From Aliiruegeria sabulilitoris (GTDB lineage Bacteria; Pseudomonadota; Alphaproteobacteria; Rhodobacterales; Rhodobacteraceae), in contig NZ_LOAS01000010.1 in the NCBI RefSeq assembly GCF_001558155.1, positions 186,001 through 250,000 on the forward strand: 64,000 nucleotides of DNA. Direction: 5' to 3'. Numbering within the stretch: position 1 is the first letter of the stretch; the number at the start of each line of letters is the position of its first letter. The notes under the pieces were generated by a model. The model was not told where the DNA came from and did not search any database. It was given only the letters and a program-made list of their open reading frames with translations. Positions 46,703 to 54,308 of the stretch are shown here, piece after piece. The position numbers were made by a program, and so were the translations under genes.

Positions 46703-47794
46703 ATGACACTACGATACGGGCTTATCGGGTCGGGCATGATGGGCCAGGAGCATATTCGCAACATCCACCTGCTGGGAGGTTGCGAGGTGACGGGCATCGC
46801 CGATCCGGATGACGGCATGCGCCAGCTTTCGGTCGAGACCGCGGGCGGCACGGCACGCGGCTTCACCAATCACAAGGATCTGCTCTCGGCCGATATCTGC
46901 GATGTCTACATGGTGATCTCGCCCAATGACACGCATTACCAGATCATGCTGGACATCATGGATAGCGGCAAACCGATCCTGTGCGAGAAGCCGCTCTGCA
47001 CCACCTCGGACCATTGCCGCGACCTCGTGACCCGTGCCGAGGGGCGCGCAGCACCGATCTGGGTGGCGATGGAGTATCGCTACATGCCCCCCATGCAGCG
47101 CCTGCTCGACGAGATGGCGCATGGGCGGATTGGCACGCCGCGGATGATGTCCATCCGCGAGCACCGTTTTCCGTTTCTGCCCAAAGTTGGGGACTGGAAC
47201 CGATTCAATGAGCGGACGGGCGGTACGCTCACAGAAAAATGCTGCCATTTCTGGGACTTGATGCGATTCACCCTTCAGAGCGACCCGGTGCGGGTCTATG
47301 CCTCGGGCGCGATGGACGTGAACCATGTGGACGAGGAATATGGTGGGCGGAAGCCGGACATTATCGACAATGCCTATGTCACCATCGACTTCGCCAACGG
47401 CACGCGCGGCATGCTCGATCTGTGCATGTTCTCCGAGGGTGCCTGGTGGCAGGAGAAGATCTGCGTGACCGGGGATACCGCCCGTATCGAGGCCAAGGTG
47501 CCCGGGCCCTCGCGTTTCTCGCCCGATGGCAAGGAGCGCGATGCGCAAGTGGTGATGTCGGTGCGCGAGACCAAGCAGACCCATGTCGAGGTGGTCCATG
47601 TCCCCAACGAGGTGCTGGAGGCCGGCGACCATCACGGCTCGACCTATTTCCAGCACCAGAAATTCCGCGACCTTGTGCTTTCGGGCAGGGGAGAGCCGGA
47701 AGTGTCGTTGAAGGACGGGCTCTGGTCCGTCATCGTCGGCGAAGCGGCCGAAACGTCGGCCCGCACGGGTCAGGCCATCGAGGTATCGTTATGA
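46703..47794 (+). CDS. Gfo/Idh/MocA-family protein, candidate NAD-dependent sulfoquinovosidase
   Basis: A 363-residue protein with an N-terminal Rossmann domain (YGLIGSGMMGQEHIRNIHLL, GIADPD, VISPNDTHYQIMLDIMDSGK, LCEKPLC) and a C-terminal Gfo/Idh/MocA substrate domain. EHRFPFLPKVGDWNRFNERT, GGTLTEKCCHFWDLMRF and MDVNHVDEEYGG carry the distinctive residues. Family annotation would say oxidoreductase. However, I recall that sulfo-EMP2 clusters use a member of this family (CAZy GH188) as an NAD-dependent sulfoquinovosidase in place of a GH31 enzyme, and no GH31 gene lies in this locus. That would release sulfoquinovose from its glycerol glycoside. A sulfoquinovose 1-dehydrogenase is the alternative. 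Confidence 0.78.
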   Translation: MTLRYGLIGSGMMGQEHIRNIHLLGGCEVTGIADPDDGMRQLSVETAGGTARGFTNHKDLLSADICDVYMVISPNDTHYQIMLDIMDSGKPILCEKPLCTTSDHCRDLVTRAEGRAAPIWVAMEYRYMPPMQRLLDEMAHGRIGTPRMMSIREHRFPFLPKVGDWNRFNERTGGTLTEKCCHFWDLMRFTLQSDPVRVYASGAMDVNHVDEEYGGRKPDIIDNAYVTIDFANGTRGMLDLCMFSEGAWWQEKICVTGDTARIEAKVPGPSRFSPDGKERDAQVVMSVRETKQTHVEVVHVPNEVLEAGDHHGSTYFQHQKFRDLVLSGRGEPEVSLKDGLWSVIVGEAAETSARTGQAIEVSL

Positions 47795-48798
47795 CTGTTG
47801 AAACATTCGGCCAGATGCCGAACGGAACGCCGGTTGGGCGTTACACCATCTCGGGCGGCGGACTGACCGCGCGGTTCCTGACCTTCGGCGCAGCGCTGCA
47901 GGATCTTCGGCTGGAAGGACATGCCGCGCCGCTGGTGCTGGGCTTCGAGGAGTTCCCAGCCTACCTGGAGCATTCCAAGAGCTTCGGCATCACCGCCGGC
48001 CGCTATGCCAACCGGATCCGGGATGGACATGTTGAGATCGACGGCGAAACCTATCAGCTCGACACCAATTTCCTTGGCAAGCACCTGCTGCATGGCGGCG
48101 CCGCGGGAACCGGCAAGCGCATCTGGGAGGTGGATCATCACGGCGCGGACAGCCTCGCCCTGTCGATCCGCCTGCTCGATGGCGAAATGGGGTTTCCCGG
48201 CAACATGGTGATCCACCAGACATTCACCCTTCTGGAAGGCGGCGTGCTGGATATCCTGCTGGAGGCGGAAACGGATGCGCCGACGCTCTGCAACCTCGCC
48301 CATCATAGCTATTTCAACCTCGGCGGCGAGAACGTGGCCGATCACCTGCTGCAGATCGACGCCGAGACCTACCTGCCCGTCGATGAAGAGTTGATTCCGA
48401 CCGGCGAGCGGGCGCCAGTGGAGGGCACGCGGTTCGACTTCCGACATCCCGCCAAGATCGGCCCGCGCAGCGCGCAAGGCCTGATCGACCACAATTTCTG
48501 CCTCTCGCAGGAGCGGACCACATTGCGCAAGGTCGCCTCGCTTGCCTGCCCGGCTTCCGGCGTCAGCATGGAGTTGCGCACCACCGAACCCGGGCTGCAG
48601 ATCTTCGACGGCTCCCCGCTCAACGTGCCCGTGCCAGGGCTCGACGGGCGGCGAATGGGGCCCGGAGCGGGTATTGCAATGGAGCCGCAGATATGGCCCG
48701 ACTCGCCGCATAACCCGGATTTCGCCCAAGCCATCCTGCGCCCCGGCGAGACCTATGAACAGCACACGCAATACGCATTCAAAAAGGACGCCCGATGA
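47791..48798 (+). CDS. Aldose 1-epimerase (mutarotase), putative sulfoquinovose mutarotase
   Basis: A 335-residue galactose-mutarotase-type enzyme. Signature stretches: FGITAGRYANRIRDG, HLLHGGAAG, a catalytic-type histidine in LAHHSYFNLGGEN, and the C-terminal MEPQIWPDSPHNPDF with ILRPGETYEQHTQYAF. The proton-donor histidine and the glutamate near the end of the family pattern are in place. Its role would be alpha/beta interconversion of sulfoquinovose, as for the YihR-type gene in the E. coli locus. ATG overlaps the previous stop by 4 bp and its own stop overlaps the dehydrogenase start. Confidence 0.9.
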   Translation: MTVETFGQMPNGTPVGRYTISGGGLTARFLTFGAALQDLRLEGHAAPLVLGFEEFPAYLEHSKSFGITAGRYANRIRDGHVEIDGETYQLDTNFLGKHLLHGGAAGTGKRIWEVDHHGADSLALSIRLLDGEMGFPGNMVIHQTFTLLEGGVLDILLEAETDAPTLCNLAHHSYFNLGGENVADHLLQIDAETYLPVDEELIPTGERAPVEGTRFDFRHPAKIGPRSAQGLIDHNFCLSQERTTLRKVASLACPASGVSMELRTTEPGLQIFDGSPLNVPVPGLDGRRMGPGAGIAMEPQIWPDSPHNPDFAQAILRPGETYEQHTQYAFKKDAR

Positions 48799-50249
48799 CC
48801 GATTTCACCACTTACATGTGCCAGGCCAACCTCATCGGCGGGGCCTGGACCGGCGCCGACAGCGGCAAGACCATCGACGTGACCAACCCGGCCACCGGCG
48901 AAGTGATCGGCACCGTGCCGAATTGCGGCGCAGACGAAACGAACCGCGCCATCGCCGCCGCCGCCAAGGCCTTCAAGAGCTTCTCCAAGACCGACCTGCT
49001 TTATCGCGTGAAGCTGCTGCAAGACCTGCATGACGCGTTGATGGACAACCAGAAATCGCTGGCGCTGCTGCTGACCACCGAACAGGGCAAGCCGCTCTTC
49101 GAGGCCATGGGCGAGGTCGCCATTTCGGCCGCGTATGTGCGCTGGTATGCCGAGGAGATCCGTCGCGCCAAGGGCGAGATCGTGCCCGCGCCGAGCGCCG
49201 GGCGGCAACTGCTCGTCACCCGCCACCCCGTCGGCGTGGTCGCGGCGATCACGCCGTGGAACTTCCCCTCCTCCATGCTTGCCCGCAAGCTCGGCCCGGC
49301 GCTCGCCGCCGGTTGCAGCGTGGTTGCCAAGCCCGCGACGGCAACGCCGTATTCGGGCCTTGCCTGGGGCAAGCTCTGCGAGGAGGTCGGCTATCCGACC
49401 GGCGTAGTGAACATCCTGACCGGTTCCGCCCGCGCCATCGGCGGCGCGATCATGGAGAGCCCGGATGTGCGCAAGGTGACCTTCACCGGCTCCACCGAGA
49501 TCGGCAAGCAACTCATCCGCCAGAGCGCGGACACGGTGAAGAAGGTCTCGATGGAGCTCGGCGGCAACGCGCCCTTCATCGTCTTTGACGACGCGGATCT
49601 GGATGCGGCCATCGAAGGCGCGATGATCGCCAAGTTCCGCAACATGGGCCAGACCTGCGTCTGCACCAACCGTTTCTATGTGCAGGCCGGCATCCATGAT
49701 GCGTTCGTTACAAAACTCAAGGAAGCCGTGGCCGCGCTCAAGGTCGGAAATGGCGCCGAGGACGGCGTGCAGCAGGGCCCGATGATCGACATGGGCGCGG
49801 TGGAGAAGGTCGAGGAATTCATCGCCGACGCCACCAAGAAGGGCGCGTCGATCGTGGAAGGCGGCAAGCGCCACGGCAATGGCGGCACCTATTTCGAGCC
49901 GACCGTGGTGACCGGCGCCACCGCCGACATGCAATTCGCCACCGAGGAGATCTTCGGCCCGCTCGCCGCCGTCTTCAAGTTCGACGAGGAAGCGGAAGCC
50001 ATCGAAGCTGCCAACGCCACCGATTTCGGCCTCGCCGCCTATGCCTACACCCGCGATGTGGGTCGGGTGTTCCGGCTCAACGACGCGCTGGAATACGGCC
50101 TGATCGGCATCAATGCCGGGCTTATCACCACTGTCGAAGCGCCCTTTGGCGGGCTCAAGGAGAGCGGCATGGGCAAGGAGGGCGGCAGCCAGGGTCTCGA
50201 TGACTATCTCGAAACCAAGTATGTCTGCGTCGCGGGGCTGGGGTCATGA
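48795..50249 (+). CDS. Aldehyde dehydrogenase, putative sulfolactaldehyde dehydrogenase
   Basis: A 484-residue NAD(P)-dependent ALDH related to succinate-semialdehyde dehydrogenase GabD and to SlaB of the sulfo-ED pathway. The oxyanion segment ITPWNFPSSMLARKLGPALA, the coenzyme loop FTGSTEIGKQL, the general base in SMELGGNAPF and the nucleophile cysteine in FRNMGQTCVCTNRF are all intact. It would oxidise 3-sulfolactaldehyde to sulfolactate. Coupled by 4-bp overlaps on both sides. Plain semialdehyde dehydrogenase activity cannot be excluded, but the gene order supports the sulfonate substrate. Confidence 0.88.
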   Translation: MTDFTTYMCQANLIGGAWTGADSGKTIDVTNPATGEVIGTVPNCGADETNRAIAAAAKAFKSFSKTDLLYRVKLLQDLHDALMDNQKSLALLLTTEQGKPLFEAMGEVAISAAYVRWYAEEIRRAKGEIVPAPSAGRQLLVTRHPVGVVAAITPWNFPSSMLARKLGPALAAGCSVVAKPATATPYSGLAWGKLCEEVGYPTGVVNILTGSARAIGGAIMESPDVRKVTFTGSTEIGKQLIRQSADTVKKVSMELGGNAPFIVFDDADLDAAIEGAMIAKFRNMGQTCVCTNRFYVQAGIHDAFVTKLKEAVAALKVGNGAEDGVQQGPMIDMGAVEKVEEFIADATKKGASIVEGGKRHGNGGTYFEPTVVTGATADMQFATEEIFGPLAAVFKFDEEAEAIEAANATDFGLAAYAYTRDVGRVFRLNDALEYGLIGINAGLITTVEAPFGGLKESGMGKEGGSQGLDDYLETKYVCVAGLGS

Positions 50250-51172
50250 CCGTCCTGATCACCGAATTCATGGATGAGGGCGCCGTCGCGGCGCTCAAAT
50301 CGAGTGTTGAAACGCAATACCTGCCGGATCTCGCGGACCGGCAGGGCGATATCCCGGCGATGATGGCGGGGATCAAGGCGCTGATCGTGCGCAACCGAAC
50401 CCAGGTGACGCCGGAACTGCTGGCCGCTTCGTCCGATCTAAAAACCGTGGGCCGGCTCGGCGTGGGGCTCGACAATATCAACCTGCCCGCTTGCTCGGAG
50501 AAGGGTGTGGAGGTGATCCCGGCCACGGGCGCCAACACGATCTCGGTCGCCGAATATGTGGTCACGAACGCACTGATACTGATGCGCGACGCCTATCAGG
50601 CCAAGCTTTCCATGCTGAAAGGCGGCTGGCCGCGCATGGCCTGTTCGGGGCGCGAGGTGGGCGGCAAGACGCTCGGCTTGATCGGCTTCGGCGGCATCGC
50701 GCGGGAGACCGCGCGGCTGGCGCGGGGGCTGGGCATGGATGTCTGCGCGACGGACCCGCTTCTGCCCGCCGACGACCCCGCCTGGGAAGGCGTGGAATGT
50801 CTGGACCTGGAGAAGGTTCTGGCGAAGGCGGATATTGTCAGCCTGCACGTGCCGCTGCTCGACACGACGCGACACATGATCAACGCCACGTCGCTTGGCC
50901 AGATGAAGCAAGGCTCGGTGCTGATCAACGCGGCACGGGGCGGCGTGGTGGACGAGGCGGCGCTGGTCGAGGCGATCAAGGCGGGCCGGTTGGCTGGTGC
51001 CGCGCTCGATTGCTTCGAGACCGAACCTCTGACCGAGGAAGCGGCCGAGAAGTTTCGCGGCTGCGAGAACCTGATCCTGACGCCGCATATCGCCGGCGTT
51101 ACGGAAGAATCGAATGTCCGTGTGAGCACGATGATCGCCGATCTGGTGCTGGACAGGCTGGACAAGTCCTGA
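50246..51172 (+). CDS. D-isomer-specific 2-hydroxyacid dehydrogenase, putative sulfolactate dehydrogenase
   Basis: A 308-residue NAD-dependent dehydrogenase of the SerA/2-hydroxyacid type. The substrate loop VGRLGVGLDNINL, the Rossmann motif LGLIGFGGIARETARLARGL, the catalytic arginine in LINAARGGVVDEAAL, the glutamate in DCFETEPLTEEA and the histidine in LILTPHIAGVTEESN are all visible. Such proteins serve as SlcC, oxidising (S)-sulfolactate to sulfopyruvate, with a ComC-type enzyme for the other isomer. It sits between the aldehyde dehydrogenase and both decarboxylase subunit genes, which fits this step. A phosphoglycerate dehydrogenase is less likely here. Confidence 0.88.
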   Translation: MTVLITEFMDEGAVAALKSSVETQYLPDLADRQGDIPAMMAGIKALIVRNRTQVTPELLAASSDLKTVGRLGVGLDNINLPACSEKGVEVIPATGANTISVAEYVVTNALILMRDAYQAKLSMLKGGWPRMACSGREVGGKTLGLIGFGGIARETARLARGLGMDVCATDPLLPADDPAWEGVECLDLEKVLAKADIVSLHVPLLDTTRHMINATSLGQMKQGSVLINAARGGVVDEAALVEAIKAGRLAGAALDCFETEPLTEEAAEKFRGCENLILTPHIAGVTEESNVRVSTMIADLVLDRLDKS

Positions 51173-51184
51173 GGAGGAGACAAC

Positions 51185-51691
51185 ATGGCCAAGGAGATAG
51201 ACCGGCGGATCATTCAGGATCTGCTCGATAACGGGGTGGATTTCGCCACCACCGTGCCTTGCAAGCAGCTCGCGGGGCTGATCGAAGTGCTGGAGGAGAC
51301 GGACGCCATCAAGCATGTCCCCTGCAACAAGGAAGACGAGGGCATGGGGCTCTGTGCCGGCGCATTCATGGGTGGCATGAAACCCGTGATCCTGATGCAG
51401 AACACCGCGCTCGGGGTGACGCTCAACTCGCTCGCCACGCTGATCCAGTTCTACCAGATCCCGCTGCCGATGATCATTTCCTATCGCGGTGAAGTGGGCG
51501 AGCCGGTGGCCTGCCAGGTGGAGATGGCGCTGCATACCAAGGCGCTGCTCAGCCAGCTGCACATCCCGACCTATCACTTCCACAACGCGGCGCAGGTCGA
51601 GGAGCTTCCGGGCATCCTCAAGCATTGCCAGATGTGCTCCAAGCCCGTCGCCGTCCTGACCGATGCCAGCTTCTGGGGGAGCGCGAAATGA
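51185..51691 (+). CDS. comD: Sulfopyruvate decarboxylase subunit alpha
   Basis: A 168-residue ThDP-enzyme pyrimidine-binding domain. AKEIDRRIIQDLLDNGVDFA and TTVPCKQLAGLIEVLEETD open it, the activating-type glutamate lies in PCNKEDEGMGLCAGAF, and PVILMQNTALGVTLNSLATL follows. With the beta subunit it decarboxylates sulfopyruvate to sulfoacetaldehyde. GAGGAGGAGACAAC precedes the ATG, and the beta gene overlaps its end by 4 bp. Phosphonopyruvate decarboxylase is a sister family, usually a single longer chain. The split alpha/beta form argues for ComDE. Confidence 0.9.
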   Translation: MAKEIDRRIIQDLLDNGVDFATTVPCKQLAGLIEVLEETDAIKHVPCNKEDEGMGLCAGAFMGGMKPVILMQNTALGVTLNSLATLIQFYQIPLPMIISYRGEVGEPVACQVEMALHTKALLSQLHIPTYHFHNAAQVEELPGILKHCQMCSKPVAVLTDASFWGSAK

Positions 51692-52242
51692 TCCGTTACG
51701 AGCTGCTTGAACTGCTGAAGCCGATCATCACCGACGAGCTTGTGGTCTGCAATATCGGCTCCCCGAGCCAGGAGTTGCACGCCATCGACGACCAGCCGTC
51801 CAATTTCTACATGCTGGGCACGATGGGCCTGTGTTCGTCCATCGGGCTGGGACTGGCCATGGCGACCGACAAGAAGGTCATCGCCATCGACGGCGACGGT
51901 TCGGTGCTGACCAACATGGGCACATTGGCGACGATCGGGAACAACCACCTGGACAATTACATCCTGCTGATCGTCGATAACGGCTCTTATGGCTCGACCG
52001 GCGACCAGCCTACCTATACCGGCGGGCGCACGTCACTGGCCAAGGTGGCCGAGGCCTGCGGTTGCGACAACGTCGTGGAATGCTCCGCCGCCGACACGCC
52101 GGAGGCCGTGAAAACAGCCCTGGCCGGCCAGAAGATGACGATCATCGTCTCCAAATGCGATAGCGGAAACCACAAGTGCCCGGTCATCACCATGAACCCG
52201 ATCATGATCCGTGAACGTTTCATGGCCGAAGTGGCGCGCTGA
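51688..52242 (+). CDS. comE: Sulfopyruvate decarboxylase subunit beta
   Basis: A 184-residue ThDP pyrophosphate-binding domain. The GDG-type motif is AIDGDGSVLTNMGTLATIGN with the closing IVDNGSYGSTGDQ, and LGTMGLCSSIGLGLAMA precedes it. The C-terminus KCDSGNHKCPVITMNPIMIR matches the substrate-side loop of ComE proteins. It completes the operon. Release of sulfite needs sulfoacetaldehyde acetyltransferase (Xsc) and phosphotransacetylase, and neither gene lies in this window. Confidence 0.9.
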   Translation: MIRYELLELLKPIITDELVVCNIGSPSQELHAIDDQPSNFYMLGTMGLCSSIGLGLAMATDKKVIAIDGDGSVLTNMGTLATIGNNHLDNYILLIVDNGSYGSTGDQPTYTGGRTSLAKVAEACGCDNVVECSAADTPEAVKTALAGQKMTIIVSKCDSGNHKCPVITMNPIMIRERFMAEVAR

Positions 52243-52302
52243 TCCAGGCCAGAAAAAACATCTACGGGCAGGGCGGTGCCAGAAGCGCCCTGCCTTGCCG
52301 GC

Positions 52303-52560
52303 TCAGTTCACTTTGCCTGGCGCAGCTTGGTTCGCCTCAAGCCGATCCGCCAGATCGGCCATTTTCTTGCTCAACTCTCGCACCTGTTTCGCATTCATCA
52401 GGAATTGCTTCGCCTCGCGCTTCTTGAGCGTCGGCTCCTTGCCGTATTCGATCCGCAGCACACCGGCGGTTCCTTCCAGCGCCGTGCCGATCTTCATACC
52501 CGTCACGGCAACCACCGCTGCACCCCCAAGCGGATGTCCATCCCATTCCTTCTCAGCCAT
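52303..52560 (-). CDS. Conserved small protein of unknown function
   Basis: An 85-residue protein, MAEKEWDGHPLGGAAVVAVT onward, with a hydrophobic N-terminal segment and a basic, amphipathic C-terminal helix (KREAKQFLMNAKQVRELSKK). AAGGAGAA lies before the chosen ATG. No family recognised. It is convergent with the sulfopyruvate decarboxylase genes. Confidence 0.62.
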   Translation of the reverse strand: MAEKEWDGHPLGGAAVVAVTGMKIGTALEGTAGVLRIEYGKEPTLKKREAKQFLMNAKQVRELSKKMADLADRLEANQAAPGKVN

Positions 52561-52700
52561 CCGTTTTCTCCTTGCCTGTCCGGTACCCTCCTGGCCGGAA
52601 TATCCGCCCTCATTGCCCCAAATACCGGCCTCTCTCAAGCAGAACCGCCCCAACTCACCAACCGGGTGGATCCTGATGGACGACCATCAACAGGCGCGGG

Positions 52701-53195
52701 TCAGGCCGGGCCGTCGCTGTCGCCAAGATCCATGCGCGACCGCTTCGCCGCCCTCGGGTCCGCGTCCAGCACCGAGTGCAGCCGTTCCATCAACTCGAGA
52801 AGGCGCTCCTGATCACCCTCGGAAAGTCCGGAAAGGAGTCGCTGCTCCACGGCAAGCGCCTCGGGCACGATCGCATCGAGCAGTTTCCGGCCGGCCTCGG
52901 TCAGCGAAATGTCGACAAGGCGGTGATCCTGCTGGCTCTCTGCCTTGTCAACCAGCCTCGCCGCTTCCAGCCTCGCCACCGCGCGGCTCACACGTGGTTT
53001 CTCGAGATTCACGCAATTATGGATCTCCCGAACGGACACTTGCCGGCAGCGCGACAGATGCACCAACACCCGCCATTCCGGCACCGTAAGCCCGTGGCTC
53101 TCGCTATAGGCGAGTGCAACCCGCTTGCTGACCCGCTCCGACAGGACGGCCAGCCGGTAGGGCAGGAACTCGGACAGATCGAACTGGTCGCGCAT
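52701..53195 (-). CDS. MarR-family transcriptional regulator
   Basis: A 164-residue winged-helix regulator with typical MarR features: LPYRLAVLSERVSKRVALAY, LTVPEWRVLVHLSRCRQVSV, NLEKPRVSRAVARLEAARLV and DKAESQQDHRLVDISLTEAG. MarR proteins often sense aromatic acids. ATG 53195 is preferred, with GAGG upstream; a TTG at 53213 is possible. It is divergent from the metallo-hydrolase operon and two palindromic sites lie between them, so it likely represses both directions. Confidence 0.93.
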   Translation of the reverse strand: MRDQFDLSEFLPYRLAVLSERVSKRVALAYSESHGLTVPEWRVLVHLSRCRQVSVREIHNCVNLEKPRVSRAVARLEAARLVDKAESQQDHRLVDISLTEAGRKLLDAIVPEALAVEQRLLSGLSEGDQERLLELMERLHSVLDADPRAAKRSRMDLGDSDGPA

Positions 53196-53216
53196 TGAAA
53201 CAGCCTCGGACAAATT

Positions 53217-53259
53217 CGTTTCGCACGAAACGAGATTGACACTCGTTGCAAGTGAAACG
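53217..53259. promoter_or_regulatory. Two operator-like palindromes of the MarR regulator
   Basis: CGTTTCGCACGAAACG at 53217-53232 is a 7-2-7 palindrome. CGTTGCAAGTGAAACG at 53244-53259 is a related 16-mer, 27 bp along. They overlap a TTGACA (53236-53241), N17, GATATT (53259-53264) promoter candidate that faces the metallo-hydrolase gene. Confidence 0.65.
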
Positions 53260-53264
53260 ATATT
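53236..53264 (+). promoter_or_regulatory. Promoter candidate of the metallo-hydrolase operon
   Basis: A perfect TTGACA -35 box, a 17-bp spacer and a GATATT -10 box (4 of 6 consensus bases). The spacer contains the second MarR-type palindrome, so repression by occlusion is expected. Confidence 0.55.
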
Positions 53265-53336
53265 GCGGCGAACCTAGCGGGACAGGGCCGCCATTGCAAC
53301 ACAGGCGCGGCGGTACACATGAGGGAAGGACAGATC

Positions 53337-54287
53337 ATGGCCAGGGCATTCGCGTCCCAGGGGGACACCGGCGAGAAAACGATCAGCTTCACCGAAATCG
53401 GCGAAGGACTTTACGCCTTTACCGCCGAGGGGGATCCGAATTCCGGCGTCATCATCGGCGATGACAGCGTGATGATCATCGAAGCGCAGGCGACGCCCCG
53501 GTTGGCGAATAAAGTGATCGAGAAGGTCCGCGAAGTGACCGACAAGCCGATCACCCATGTGGTTCTGACCCATTACCATGCCGTACGCGTTCTCGGTGCC
53601 TCGGCCTTTGGCGCGAACCAGGTGATCATGTCCGACACCGCCCGCGCCATGGTCGTCGAGCGCGGTCAAGAGGATTGGGACAGCGAGTTCCAACGTTTCC
53701 CGCGCCTGTTCGAAGGCCACGAGAGCATTCCCGGCCTGACTTGGCCCACGACGACCTTCTCCGACAGCATGACCGTCTATCTCGGCAATCGCCGGGTGGA
53801 CCTCATGCATCTTGGCCGCGCGCATACGGCGGGCGATATCGTCATCCATGTGCCCGATCAGAACGTCATGTTCACCGGTGACATCGTCGAATATCACTCC
53901 GCCTGCTATTGCGGCGATGGCCATTTCAGCGACTGGTCCGATACGCTCGACAACATCGGGTGGTTCGATGTCGACGCCATCGCGCCCGGCCGCGGCAACG
54001 CTCTGCAAGGCAAGCAGATGGTGAACGCAGCCATCGAGAACACCCGCGACTTCGTCCTCTCCACCTATCGCCCCGCCGCTCGTGTCGCGGCACGCGGTGG
54101 TTCCCTAAAGGAGGCCTGGGACGCCGTGCGCGCCGAATGCGACCCGAAATTCGCCGATTACGCGATCTACGAGCATTGCCTGCCCTTCAACGTGACCCGG
54201 GCCTATGACGAGGCCCGTGGCATCGACACGCCCCGGATCTGGACCGCCGAACGCGATCTGGACATGTGGGCCCAGCTTCAGGGCTGA
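53337..54287 (+). CDS. Metallo-beta-lactamase fold hydrolase
   Basis: A 316-residue MBL-fold protein of the subgroup found next to aromatic FAD monooxygenases. The fold markers are GVIIGDDSVMIIEAQATPRL, LTHYHAVRVLGASAFGAN, and HTAGDIVIHVPDQNVMFTGD with a metal-type aspartate. The usual HxHxDH is altered: after HYH the DH pair is absent (AVRVLG), so metal binding must differ from the canonical form. Activity may be a hydrolase or a dioxygenase-like step. AGGGAAGGA lies before ATG 53337. First gene of a unit with the monooxygenase and DUF2783 genes. Confidence 0.85.
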   Translation: MARAFASQGDTGEKTISFTEIGEGLYAFTAEGDPNSGVIIGDDSVMIIEAQATPRLANKVIEKVREVTDKPITHVVLTHYHAVRVLGASAFGANQVIMSDTARAMVVERGQEDWDSEFQRFPRLFEGHESIPGLTWPTTTFSDSMTVYLGNRRVDLMHLGRAHTAGDIVIHVPDQNVMFTGDIVEYHSACYCGDGHFSDWSDTLDNIGWFDVDAIAPGRGNALQGKQMVNAAIENTRDFVLSTYRPAARVAARGGSLKEAWDAVRAECDPKFADYAIYEHCLPFNVTRAYDEARGIDTPRIWTAERDLDMWAQLQG

Positions 54288-54308
54288 CGCGCGACAAGGG
54301 GGGAGGAG

